DNA of 64,000 nucleotides from Bombardia bombarda (taxonomy: Eukaryota > Ascomycota > Sordariomycetes > Sordariales > Lasiosphaeriaceae), in NCBI GenBank assembly GCA_030512295.1, contig JAULSR010000001.1, forward strand, positions 8,827,001 through 8,891,000. The letters are read 5' to 3'. The translations under genes were made by a program, and so were the position numbers. Shown here piece after piece: positions 1 to 10,575 of this stretch. The notes below the pieces were generated by a model that searched no databases, was not told the origin of the DNA, and saw only the letters and a list, made by a program, of their open reading frames with translations. Numbering within the stretch: position 1 is the first letter of the stretch; each line of letters begins with the position of its first letter.

Positions 1-291
1 CATGGCGCCGCCGCCCTGTAAAGCGACCGAGTTCATGCCGTTTGACATGACCCGCTCGTCGCAGTTGATGTAGACATTCTCGCAGTTCTCAAAGCACTTG
101 CTGCCCAAGGAGGCCATGTCAGAAAGGTAGATGGCGCCGCAGTTTTCAAAGGTAGCAGTCTCCAGGTTGAAGCCGGCGCCGATGTGGACAGTCTTGCAGT
201 TACGGAAGGTAACACCCAGCATGCCAGACTTTGTCTTGTCATTCATGAAAGAAGTATCCAACTTGGTCTCCTCATCCTTGGAAGAAGTGTG
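1..291 (-). pseudogene. Open continuation of the unknown gene beyond its stop; Asn-Cys repeat segment, cut by left edge
   Basis: Directly downstream of the TAA at 292, the same frame stays open to base 1. It encodes protein-like sequence with a periodic Phe-x-Asn-Cys pattern (TFRNCKTVHIG, TFENCGAIYL, CFENCENVYI) spaced about 17-22 residues apart. That spacing resembles a short beta-solenoid or BspA-like leucine-rich repeat, but I cannot assign a family. Either the stop is a nonsense mutation (CAA to TAA would fit a C-to-T change), or an unrecognised intron removes it, or this is an unrelated ORF. No canonical donor/acceptor pair spanning the stop was found. Confidence 0.35.
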
Positions 292-1064
292 TTACTGTGT
301 CTCTTCGTCTATGGAAAGCGTGTCCCAGTTGGACGCCTCATGCTTGGAAGACGCGCCGGTGGAAGAGGGCGTGAGCTTGGCAGTGCTGGAGGAGGCGCCC
401 GTGTCTGGGAAGTCCCACGTGTTGAAATCTGGTGTCCTATGCTTGTAAGACGCGCCGGTGGGAGAGGGCGGCAGCTTGGCAGTGGCGGAGGAGGCAGTCG
501 GGTCTCCCCAGGAGCACTTGTCCCGACCTGATGCCCTGTGCTTGGAAGACGCATCCCAACCTGACGCCTCATGCTTCGAAGAGGCGCCGGCAGAAGGGGG
601 CGGGAGCTCGGCAGCGCCGGAGGAGGCAGTCTTTTGGAGAATCGAGTGCCCTTGTCGACGAAGGTCTCGCAGAAGAGCCTCGGCAGCTTCAATATCGTGG
701 CTGGACACAGAATTGAAAGGTGAGTTGACATAATGGCCAATCCCCGCTTCATAGAGTTTGCGGTTGACAAAGGGATCAGCGGAGAGTGGGAACCCTTCAG
801 TGGCAAGACGGTCCTCAATCGAAGAATTCATCGCCTGCAACCGCGCCAACCGCGCATGCCAGTCTTCCTCACAGCGGGCTGTGGACGTCAAATGATCAGG
901 TCAGTGACAGTCTTCAAGAAAGCTCAAAAAAAGAAGCGTGCGCTAGAGAACATACGAGGAGGCACCTCGGGCGATCCATTGCCGCGCAAGTCAAGATGGT
1001 AAGAATCCATTGTCGGGAACCGTCCATAATCGCTGGGGAGAGCACCCGTACGATTGCTGGCCAT
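292..1064 (-). CDS. Unknown repeat-containing protein, two exons
   Basis: I do not recognise this family. My model is exon 1 at 1064..956 and exon 2 at 878..292 (231 aa). The intron has a GTATGT donor, a CTGAC branch site and a CCACAG acceptor, and the splice keeps frame (phase 1). An ATG at 1064 is used because exon 2 has no upstream ATG before a stop. The N-terminal half is charged and probably helical (CEEDWHARLARLQAMNSS). The C-terminal half, about nt 300-650, holds roughly three imperfect copies of a 30-35 residue unit rich in Ser, Pro and SSKHEAS/GASSKH motifs. The TAA at 294..292 is followed in the same frame by about 97 open codons up to the window edge, so the gene may be broken or longer (see the 1..291 entry). 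Exon 2 is seen directly; exon 1 is inferred from splice signals. Confidence 0.5.
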
Positions 1065-1810
1065 TGTCGCGTTGCCCCAGGACGAGAGAGTTGCAGCAAG
1101 TTTTGTCCAGATCTGGTTGCGTGCCTTTGGCTGGGGCACGAATTTGCAGGAAGGTAGGTTGCAAGGTGCAAGTTGCGAGTTGGCAGCTTAGAAATCGAAA
1201 TTTTGACAGTCAGGTGGTTGTGGGCGTGGGGTTTTGGGAAGGGACAAACGCCTAGGGAGCCGGCAACTTGACGATAGTTGGAGGGATTGGGTTATTTATT
1301 GGATGAAGAGCACCTGATCAGTTTAGCGATCAGATGAAGGTTTGGAGGGGCACTGGAATCTGCTGGAATCCTATGGAGCCAAGGCATAATATCTGTCAAG
1401 AGAAAACTCGGCCATAGTTACCCTGAGGAGCTGGACCCAGCAGCTGAGACGTCGAGGGGGGTGAAGTTGCGCTCAACCACCAGTGACAGGCGTCTGAGAA
1501 TCGCCAACATGATATGTATGCAAGGCCATGAGCTCCGACTGGCCTCCTACTCCCAGTCTCTGAAATGGGCTCTCCCTCTCCGTGGCCGATGTGCTCCAAA
1601 CCAACAAGCTGAAAACAAAGCTGACTATGTGGTATATACCTATCCAGATACTACTCTGTATTATGTATGTCTATATGTTAAACACGCACCGCTTGGAACC
1701 TCCTGGCTACAGGTGTATGTATTCTCCAATCTTCCCCCCTTTTCACTTACCTATACCACAGTTATAGTACCATGTAGCTGCAATTCACAGACCTACTCTA
1801 CTACCCTTCA
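1065..1810. other. Intergenic region, upstream of the unknown gene and downstream of the ABC gene
   Basis: No convincing ORF, RNA gene or repeat seen. It contains the promoter side of the gene at 292..1064 (-) and the 3' flank of the ABC ATPase gene (-). Confidence 0.5.
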
Positions 1811-3925
1811 TCATTTGGTACCCAGGGTAGCCTTCCACAGATCATCCCAGTGACTAGACTTAGATGGGTTCTGACTAGGAACCTTTCCACCACTCGGCGG
1901 GTTTTTTGTGTCCGCGATTGCAGAAGGTCCCATGCCCCAGATAGAATTCCACAGATCACTCTGGGTCTTAAATGGGGCGTGACTGGAGACCTCTCCAACC
2001 CTCGGCGGCTTGTTTGTGAGCGCGTCTGGAAGACATATCCATTTGCCAATGCAGTCGGGCACTTCCTCTTTGACATGGCTTATACACATCAAGGCTTGCC
2101 GGTCAGATAGCCCCGTCATTTTGACGTTGCCAGACTCGGACGCAGGGCTATCCACCACGGAATGCCCTGCTTGATCCTGAATCTTGGCCTCGCCATGCTC
2201 AAGAAACAGCATACACTTGCCTCGTACAGCATCATCCATGCCACTGAATGCCTCATCGAGAACGACAATGTCTGGGTGCTTGATGATTGCACGGAGGAAG
2301 AGCAGCACACGCTGCGCGCTAAACGACAGCTCGCCAAACAAGTAGTCGCTCGCCCAAGAGAGCGTGTCGTCTTGAGATTTCTCTGACGGTGCCAGTGGCG
2401 TGTGGCTGCTGGACGAGGGGTTAAGCTCGTGTGCAAACCACTTGAGCGTGGCATTGATCTGATCCTTGGCCGTGTCGTCCAGCGCGGGTATGCTCGTGAA
2501 GGTATCGGCCCAGGCGCTCTCAAGCACCTGGCGAACAGTCAAGCTGCGAGGCATGTGCTGATGAATCTCGGGGCTCGACTGGCCGATGCGAGACTGGATG
2601 TCCCAAAAGGTAAGAGGGAGCCGGCCGGATCCTGGCTCGGGTAGGCGACTGCGGCCAAAGAGCTTGATGGGGAGCGAATACGTCTGGGGATGGTCGGAGC
2701 TGATGAGGGAGACGAGCGTAGTCTTGCCAGAACCATTCGGTCCGAAGACGCCCCATCGTTCTCCCCTACGCACAGTCCAGCAAAGACCATTGACAAAGTT
2801 TCCATCCTCCTGTGGCGTCTTCCAGTTACCCAGCACAACCTTGTTGCCGTAATTGACTCTGCACCCGTGCATCTGAACAAGCGGCTCACCTATGTCGCGT
2901 TTCTTCTCGTCACTGGCGGGCTTTCCTTCACCGAGATTAACACTGGGGAACTCTGACTGCAACCTCTGAAGCAAACTCTCGCCCTTGACTCCAAATTTCG
3001 TCAGTTGTCTGCCCACCTCTCCCATGGTATGTATCGGCATATTCTCCTCTTCCTTCAGGGTCCCCCGCCACACTCCTTTTATGTAGGCCAAAAGCCCATC
3101 CAACACCTTGTAACCCTTGGAATATGCGTAAACCTGGCAGTCAGTCGTGAGGTACACGATGTGGGTGATCCAGTCCGGCAGCGGATCCTGCGGCCGCGCG
3201 GTCAGCACCAGCTGTGGGTTTGCCTGCGCAGCCAGCTGACCCAGCACCCTGCTCAGCTCGGTCACGGTTGGCGGGTCCAGACCCATGAACGGCTCGTCCA
3301 GCAGCAGCACGTCGGGACTAGTGAGAAGGGCGCGCGCGATGCGGGCACGCCTCCCCTGGCCGTTGGACAAGAACGAGACAGGCAGGCTCAGCAGTTCCTT
3401 GAGCTTCAGAGATGTTACCACGCGGTTAAAGAGACGGGTATCGGGGCCGCCACCGTCCTTGAGGCCTGGCACGGGCTCGGAGGGATTCAGCTCCATGTTT
3501 CCGCGTAGAAAATCGTTGAGGGTGAAGTCCGTCTTCTCTCGCCGCGACTCGTAGCGTGCAGACATGTAGGTAGACGTGGCCGCGCCGAGACCTCCATTGG
3601 TGCTGCTGGTGTCGAAACCGACGTAGCGGATGGCGCCTTCAGGTGTTTTCGACTCGGTCGCGAGGTGCGGGAAAGCACGAGCTTTGGGTGGAAGGCAAAA
3701 GTGCTTGCCACGAAGGATTTCCAGGAAGGTGGTCTTGCCTGAGAGCGAGGGGCCGACAATGCACCAGTTTTGCAAGGTCTGGTCGTATGGTTCGCTCTTG
3801 TCAAGCCTGAAGTTCAAATTTGGGAACAGGGCAGGGTTTGGGTGCAGTGAGCGGCCACTGGGATGGTGTCGATAGAAAGCGCCATTGGCGACCTCGATCA
3901 GGCGCCATCTGGGTTTTTTCACCAT
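1811..3925 (-). CDS. Soluble ABC protein with two ATPase domains (YDR061W-like)
   Basis: This is a single-exon gene of 704 aa starting at ATG 3925. It carries two ABC ATPase domains and no membrane segments. Domain 1 has Walker A GPSLSGKTT (residues 58-66), an LSNGQ signature (186-190) and Walker B VLLLDEP (about 206-212). Domain 2 has Walker A GPNGSGKTT (395-403), a degenerate signature LSFSAQR (533-539) and Walker B VVLDEAFSGMD (554-564). The layout matches fungal non-transporter ABC ATPases of the yeast YDR061W type, whose role is poorly known; the bacterial relatives are ModF-like. The last 70 residues contain two imperfect copies of a 30-residue unit ending in a Trp-rich element (SDLWNSIWG, HWDDLWKAT). 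It is divergent from UMP1 over 473 bp. The ATPase fold is certain; the cellular role is unknown. Confidence 0.88.
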   Translation of the reverse strand: MVKKPRWRLIEVANGAFYRHHPSGRSLHPNPALFPNLNFRLDKSEPYDQTLQNWCIVGPSLSGKTTFLEILRGKHFCLPPKARAFPHLATESKTPEGAIRYVGFDTSSTNGGLGAATSTYMSARYESRREKTDFTLNDFLRGNMELNPSEPVPGLKDGGGPDTRLFNRVVTSLKLKELLSLPVSFLSNGQGRRARIARALLTSPDVLLLDEPFMGLDPPTVTELSRVLGQLAAQANPQLVLTARPQDPLPDWITHIVYLTTDCQVYAYSKGYKVLDGLLAYIKGVWRGTLKEEENMPIHTMGEVGRQLTKFGVKGESLLQRLQSEFPSVNLGEGKPASDEKKRDIGEPLVQMHGCRVNYGNKVVLGNWKTPQEDGNFVNGLCWTVRRGERWGVFGPNGSGKTTLVSLISSDHPQTYSLPIKLFGRSRLPEPGSGRLPLTFWDIQSRIGQSSPEIHQHMPRSLTVRQVLESAWADTFTSIPALDDTAKDQINATLKWFAHELNPSSSSHTPLAPSEKSQDDTLSWASDYLFGELSFSAQRVLLFLRAIIKHPDIVVLDEAFSGMDDAVRGKCMLFLEHGEAKIQDQAGHSVVDSPASESGNVKMTGLSDRQALMCISHVKEEVPDCIGKWICLPDALTNKPPRVGEVSSHAPFKTQSDLWNSIWGMGPSAIADTKNPPSGGKVPSQNPSKSSHWDDLWKATLGTK

Positions 3926-4398
3926 CTTTTCATCTCACTTCAGTCTTGCTGATGAAGACTGTTGGCAACCAGCCATAAATGCGAGTATCAATAAAGCTAA
4001 AAGAACTGATCGTCCTCACGGTGACTTGAAGTGGGTTCAAAACTTAAAAGGAGTCGGGATCCTGGAGTCTCAAAAAGTGTGACGGGGATAAGCTGGCTCG
4101 GGGTTAGTCAAAATGGCAGTTACGTAATACGCCAAGCGGGAGGGTAGTTGCACTGTGCCGCAGCCGGCCTACGCACCGTCCTTTCGCACCGTGCTTGAAC
4201 GAACGCGAAGCTGTTGGAGCCTTGACAGCTTCCCCGGTCCAGCCAAGGTAGCCAACCGCTAGTAGTAACTCGCATCACCATCTCCGACACACCACATCAC
4301 ACATCACACATCCCAGCGCAGCGCATCACCACCAGGATACCGAACCTTCATACCAAACAAAATCACCACGGTCCAAAGAACCCCGCCCAGTCGTCAAG
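3926..4398. promoter_or_regulatory. Shared divergent upstream region of the ABC gene and UMP1
   Basis: This 473 bp lies between two start codons pointing outward. It has no ORF of note. I looked for the yeast proteasome-associated control element GGTGGCAAA and did not find it. Promoter function is inferred from position only. Confidence 0.5.
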
Positions 4399-5000
4399 AT
4401 GGTAAGCGGACCTCCAATCTCCAACATCCAGCACCAGCGAACAGCTCCTTCCTCTCTCCCTACACATGATGCTGCATAGAATACTGCACCACACCTCTTC
4501 TCCCCTCAAGCTAACATTTCCTCCCCCCTCTCTTCCAGTCTCTCCGCATCGTCCCCGCCGACACTCACTCCTCAACCTTCACCCACATCTCGGAGCGCAC
4601 AGCCGGCGCGCCCTCCGCCCCCGGTCTGCACGACACCCTCCGCGCCGGCGTCGGCCCCTCCCCACACAACGCCGACAAGCCTGCATCCGCCCACCCGCTC
4701 GAGGCGCGCCTCAAAGCCTGGGAGGCGACCCGCGAGGCCCTGCGCATGGAGACGTTGCGCCGCGCCTACGGCATCGCCGAGCCCATCCGCCGCGGCATGG
4801 AGCTCAAGATCACACGCGACGGCGAGTGGCGCCCCTTGGCCCTGGGCGGCGCTGGAAGCAATGGCGGTATGCCCAGCGTGCACGAGGAGATCCTATCCGG
4901 GCGGGACGAGATGATCACCTGGGAGGATGTGTACACAGGCAGTGATGAGCGGACGCACGTGGCGGTGCATGATGAGATGGAGAGGAAGCTGAAGATGTAA
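4399..5000 (+). CDS. UMP1: Proteasome maturation factor Ump1
   Basis: The model is join(4399..4401, 4539..5000), 154 aa. The first coding exon is only the ATG, followed at once by a GTAAGC donor. The intron (137 nt) has a CTAAC at 4511 and ends TTCCAG at 4538. Exon 2 begins SLRIVPADTHSS, the conserved Ump1 start, and continues with a His-Ile-Ser-Glu block, a LEARLKAWE helix and the conserved core AEPIRRGMELKITRDGEW. Ump1 is a small chaperone of 20S core assembly that is enclosed between half-proteasomes and degraded as the first substrate. Length fits the fungal family (about 150 aa). It is divergent from the ABC gene and convergent with the ubiquitin-fold gene. Confidence 0.9.
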
Positions 5001-6101
5001 TGTGGTGTGTGGATGGTGCGATAATGTCAAGATGGGGTAGTGAGGATGGGTTCATGCCGGCTGGTTTGCCGACGGCATGTCCCACTACGACGGGAGATGG
5101 GGACCGACGCAGGGCAGAGATGAATGAATGAGTGCAAGCCGCAACATCTCAAGCCGAGCTTAGTTCTCTCTTGGACAACCGATGGACCATTTGCTTTCAT
5201 AGAGCCGTCTGGGTCTCTGTCATCCAAGGAGCCGGAGGAGGGCAAGGGTGTACGATAGATGGTTATTTCTTAGTCAAAGCATAGAAGCCATGCCTTGGAT
5301 CTAACTGACCGTGCCAACACTGGTCCAGACTTTGAGAAAAGAGGCGGTTGACAAAATGAGTGACTGATGATTAACTAAAATCAATCCATAAAGTCATGAA
5401 GAGCACAGCTCCTACAAAGCAAATACAGCCAACCAGTATCAAGTCCCTGTATGTCCGTAGTATTGTTATGTATCTGTCTTGTATCTGTGTAAAATAAACA
5501 AAAGTGCGCCTTTGGCTGTGTCTCAACTGCCTACCGGTAGGTATTTCCCAATGGCAGCAGCAAGAGTCTCTTTTCCTCTCGCTTTACACACCCGCACCCA
5601 TACCCACCCACTATTAACCTGTAGGCATGGATGGCATGAACATTAAATCGGGCTAGGCACGTGCTTCTAAAAGCAAAAGAAGTTAGGAAAATAGGTTAAT
5701 CCATCCATCATCCTCCGAGAACAAAAGAAATAACAGAAATTACCATCAGCCAGCATACACCTTCCATAATGCAAAGCAGACAAAAGTACAATGCAGCTGT
5801 GTACCTAACCATGGGCGGTGTACACCGAGGTAGGGAATCGGGATGGTCCTGGGGGCTCATTCCCACAAATTCCCCCCGCATTCAAATACGATTCCGACAC
5901 CCAGATCAATATTTCGGTAGATGTCAACCCGGTCGCTTGCCCGATGTGTCAATCATGGTAGCACCGCCAGCCTCATAGCCGCCAGTATGACAAACACACG
6001 CAGAGAAACAGAAGGGAATTCAAGACTGGCGCGCCATGTTGACCACATAAGAGAAAGAAAAAAAAGATCAAGGGGAAAAGAAAAAGAAATTGTCATGTCC
6101 T
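5001..6101. other. Convergent 3' flank between UMP1 and the ubiquitin-fold gene
   Basis: This 1.1 kb presumably holds both 3' UTRs. It is AT-richer than the coding flanks and has no ORF with coding character. An ORF at 5769..5978 is short and featureless. Confidence 0.5.
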
Positions 6102-6924
6102 CTACAAAATCACACAGCAGCCGCCGCTACTTTCGCGGCTTCTCCCTTCCCGCGTACTGGTCTTGCCTTTGGCTGCCTCGTCCTCTTCTATCATTTCGGG
6201 CGGACGGACCGACATGTGCACGACGTTCGGGCTGTCTGCGGTAAATTGATATTCTGCCACATGGTCAGTAAATGTTCCTTCATCTTGAAGACAGTGTATA
6301 CATACTCTTCAACTGCTCCTTGTCGTCTAGCAACTTGCCGAAGTGGATCAGACGTATGCTGCTCGGGCTGGCCGGCTTGCCTTCCCATTCTTCCCGCCAC
6401 TCTCTTAAGATCAACTCCTTCAGCTTATATATCGAAATACTGAATGGGTCCTTTTGACCTGATTCCGTCACATCAGGCACCTCGACGTTCCGCTTGGTGA
6501 GGTACTTTTCATCGAGCCTATAAGGATGTCTCGCGCCCGTGGGGAGCAGCAGGGTGATGGAGCACACCGGTGCATCTGGGTTGCTTCCAGACCCGGGCTG
6601 GTTTGATGGGCCGATTGATAACGAGTCCTCCTCCTTTTGCTTCTCGACTGGCGCTGGGGCCTCTTCCTTCTCCTTTCCTTTTGAGGACGTCTCTGCCTCG
6701 GTTGCTATTGAGGCTGTTGTTGCGTCTGGCTGTTGTGTCGACGACGACTCGTTATTATTATCGCCGGCGACGGGCATCGGTAGCGTCCCATCCGCCGTAG
6801 GATTTGGCGTCGGTTCCCTCTTATCCATCTCATCCACCAACACGACGTCTTTCGGCGAATCAACCACTCCTTCTGCAGACAGCGGCTGGCTACCACTCGT
6901 CTTGGGCTCCTGGCTTTCGGCCAT
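6102..6924 (-). CDS. Membrane-anchored ubiquitin-fold (UBL3/MUB-like) protein with CaaX box
   Basis: The model is complement(join(6102..6253, 6306..6924)), 256 aa. The 52-nt intron has donor GTATGT, branch TTACTGACC and acceptor GTGGCAG. Start is ATG 6924 (MAESQEP); an open stretch upstream has no ATG. Residues 1 to about 130 are disordered, rich in Ser, Glu and Pro. The C-terminal half is a ubiquitin-like domain of the Rad60-SLD_2/UBL3 type: SITLLLPTGARHPYRL, an LKELILREWREEW helix and, across the splice, SPNVVHMSVRPPEM. The protein ends GGCCVIL, so CVIL is a CaaX prenylation motif, as in plant MUBs and animal UBL3. Those relatives sit on membranes and guide specific E2s or cargo sorting; that function here is inferred. 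The splice restores the conserved NVVHM block, which supports the model strongly. Confidence 0.85.
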
Positions 6925-8865
6925 TGTGGCGACGGGCACTCGCGGGGGCGGGTGCACAAAATCCGGTTGTCAAGGCACGCAAAGCCACGTGGTATTTGAG
7001 TCGACTGTCACTCGAGCGGAATGGTTCGGTTTGGACAGGATCGATCTGCCTGTCGAGCAATGTTTATTCTCTCGGCGACAGAGGAAGCGCTTATGATTTG
7101 CGAAATATCGATAAATGGTGCAGGCTGAATGCGTCTGCGTCGCTCAAGATCGACAGGTTGCTTTCGGGAAGCGGCGGGTGCGGGTTGGGTTGGGAAGTAA
7201 TCCGATCCGGAAACGGCGCCCACTCGTCTCGAAAGTCGCAATTCGTGTCTTATGCAGACACCACGTGTGCCCCTGTCTCTCGCTGTCTTTCTCTTCCTCT
7301 CTTTCTCGCTCAGCCGCTCAAGCAAAATCGAACGGTTTGTCGCTAACAAGACGCGTGACGGTTGAGATGGAAAGGTGCGCGCGCGTGGCTTGGCTAGGTC
7401 GCCTTTTCGGTTGGGTCGGTCTGGATCAGAGAGAACGTCTAACGTCGCGGGCGTTGTTATCGAGGTGATGCTCCAGGAAGGCCACCTGTGGAGTATGTTG
7501 GAATGCTCGGATTCGCGATGGTGTCAAAGTAAACGGCACAATAAAAGAGCAATACCCGGCAAGAGAAAATATCAAAAACCAGCGACGATTCGGGCCACAC
7601 GCGAGACGTTCTTGTGTTTGTTAAAGATAAGAAGACCAGGGCGAATGTGGTGGTGGTGGTGGTCGGGTGGCCGGTGGCCGTGGTCACTGGTGGTAGGTAG
7701 CGGTAGTGGCAGACTTAGTGGCCCCCTCACCCTTCTTGACGGCACCGCTCGCGCTAGTGTGTTGGTTGGTGCAGTGTTCCAGGTTCTGCTGCGCTGCAGC
7801 CAGTGTGAAATGGGATTTGGGATTTGTGACCCAGATGGATGCAACGGCCAGCCTGCCTAGGTACGTAGTTCAAGTGCCCAAACCGCTAAATGCTTACACA
7901 AAGACCGCAAAAGATAAAGCCGAGTATCTACTTCATAGTACCCAAAGGAGCCAAGGAATTAGGTAGGTGCAATTCAAGTGTGTTTGTTATGTGCAACGGA
8001 ACGAGGAGGACCCTGGGCAGGGGCTTGGCACGAGAGCTGTTTCGATTTCGATTCGATGGATGGTGCCCGCTCGATGGTCGGAAGGATGGAGCAACCTACC
8101 TACTGTGTAAGCAGTGGAACAAGGCCCATTTCCTCCAAGCCCAGGTTTGTGCCGTTGCGATGGTGTGTGCTGGCGAGGCTGGTACATTAGGTACAGTTAT
8201 CTTGCACTGTTGCCCGTGTCGGCCAGTAATTTCCACAGAATCATTAGCACCGGCCCCCGGTGTTTCCGCCGCTGCGCGGTTGGGGAAGGCGCTCTCACCT
8301 CAGTTGTTTGCCCGCCTACACCTGCAAAAAGCGCAGATCCGCGAATCCGTAGGCCTGCACGGGCCATTGGGCACAGAGGTGAGGGTGAGAGAGGAGGCGG
8401 GCAGGGGGCAGGAACTCAGTTTAAGTGGAGCCATGATGCATGGCGCAAACCTGCTTCTAGTTTAGTTTCCAATGCCTGCACGCCCGCACCAGATGCATCG
8501 TTTCAAAACGGCTGCACTTATCTACTATCGTTTCCTACCTCATGGTAGGTTGTTATTGGTGGCTGGCTCTTCCAAGAAGAGTGCTTCTCCGAACCATGGT
8601 ACCTGGGCTATGATCCCGTGCCGCGGTTTTCGCACAGGCAGGGCAGCAGGTCACGGTCTGCGCTCTGTGCAGCTTTCCCTCAGCTCACTCCACTCAGCCC
8701 TTATTATGTTGGCCTTTTAAAATTCACTTGATTATCAAGCTAATCCTCTCTCTGTTTTCCTCATTGCCACAGCCTGCGGCAATTTAAAATGGAATTATGA
8801 TGGTCTACTTTCAGTACACCACACCGTGATCACGTCCATCTCATCCCCTGACCTTCCTCTTCTGT

Positions 8866-8893
8866 GCCCACTGCCCACTGCCCACTGCCCACC
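8866..8893. repeat. Tandem repeat, 7-bp unit GCCCACT x4
   Basis: Four consecutive copies of GCCCACT are present, the last ending in C instead of T. It lies in intergenic DNA with no evident function. Confidence 0.85.
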
Positions 8894-10549
8894 ACCCCAT
8901 TCCCACACCTACTTCATCAACACCCGGAATTCGGATACTACCCGGGAGTATCCGTACACACGATAGGTCCATGACGAGAGATTAAGCTCTTTCGGTTTGA
9001 GGCAGCACAGCCCAGTATTCCGTTTCAGACTCTTTTGCAATATGTGCTGACGATTAGGTACTGCCAGATAAGACTGCTACACCCCATGCTCTGCTCCACT
9101 GTCGAATTTTATGCGCAATTCTTCATGGCAGTTAAGAAAGCGTCCAAGATGTCTAGTGTGCAAACAATTCCATATGAACAACACACAATGAACAAGTACC
9201 CTGCCCCTGCCCGCCCTGAGGTGACCTCATGATGTGGCCCACCAAAAGCCGGTCAAGGGTCTAGATTCCGGCCCCCACAAGTTCCACCAACTCTGGATGG
9301 GGTCATGGCGGGCAACCGGCTTCTCCGCCTCCATCATCTCACACCGCTGCTGACATAAGGACTCTCCCCGACTTATAAATGGACGTTGCTGCGCTGCTTT
9401 CAGCAGCAGCCTCGAAAGGGGTCAATGATGATGTCGGTGGTGGCTTTGACCAAAAATGCTCAAACAAAGTGTTATTTCCATCCGCCTTTTCTTTCTTTTA
9501 GAACTTGTCAACAAAAAACTAAGTATTGAACCAGCCGCACGAGTTGATTACATTATCTACTATTCTGTACATATACTAAAAGGGCAATTGTAGCAGGGAC
9601 CCAAACGAGCCATAATAGCTAACCAATCAATATTGGTGATTGCCTCATAATTCATAGAATAAAAAGGTTGATTTTGACACGCAGGACGAAAGCAATTACT
9701 ACGCGATGAAGGCTCTTTTGGGTGAGAGTTGATTGGTTCTAGATATTCCTTGATAACGTCAGCTCTCTGTGATAATTTCGGTACCTTAGTGTACTTCCTT
9801 GCTGCGTCCTGTTTGATGCTGTTGCGACCCAGGGTGATTAGCTACCGCGGAATAGCATTTGCACTTACATTAATATATTAGGTAAGTTCCATGACATCCA
9901 GTTTGAATTCGAATTGATGCGAGCAATTTCTAGCCCAGTGTTTCATTTGCTTCCGTCTCCCTTAGCTCCGAGGATTTGTGTAAACTATCCTGATACCAAC
10001 CTGGGGATATGACCTTGCTGAGTGTTATATCGTTATAAAAATACTTAGGAGGGCCTTTCCCAGCCAATGTCTACCTGGGGTAATAATACGTACAACTATC
10101 CCATTCAAACCATCCCACCTCTAACTATTCTATCTATAACTATTCCATTTATGACTAGTCCATTTGAGTAATGAAATTTAAGCTTGGGTACAATTAGGTG
10201 GTAAAACTTGGGATGGGGCCAGACTTTTTGACTCACACTGTACCAACCGTGGTGTATAGACTATAGACTTTGTTGTGGTAAGAGCATATTGGGTCCTAGA
10301 GCACGGGAAGAAGGGGGGCTGAAATTAAAGGCCGAGTGAAGGCTAAGACAAGCTTAAATATACCATGAGGAATCATTGTATGCTTAAGTATCACAGTGAA
10401 TCCGTCTTGGCATACGTGGATGGACATGTGGTTTTATAGTTTTGCGTGTCGTGACGCTTAGCAAAATACCTATTAGGACTGAATTAGCCGCGAAGCTTGG
10501 AGCGCCAGCAGTTCGTCCAAATTAATGTGTTTAAACGACCTTATTTCTA

Positions 10550-10575
10550 CCCCCCCCCCCCCCCCCCAAAAAAAA
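10550..10575. repeat. Poly(C)18 followed by poly(A)8
   Basis: Eighteen C residues are followed directly by eight A residues, in the AT-rich gene-empty stretch. Exact length may be unreliable because such runs are error-prone in sequencing. Confidence 0.8.

Noticed and set aside
6925..6957. Upstream start for the ubiquitin-fold protein
   Set aside because: The codon at 6957 is GTG; the first ATG is at 6924, which also gives a normal N terminus.
7890..8465. 191-aa plus-strand ORF in the long gene-empty stretch
   Set aside because: Overlaps rival ORFs in two other frames, has no recognisable domain or splice context, and its composition looks random.
10550..10575. Poly(C)/poly(A) junction as a telomere or retroposon end
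   Set aside because: No TTAGGG-type repeats and no element body or target-site duplication seen; listed only as a repeat.
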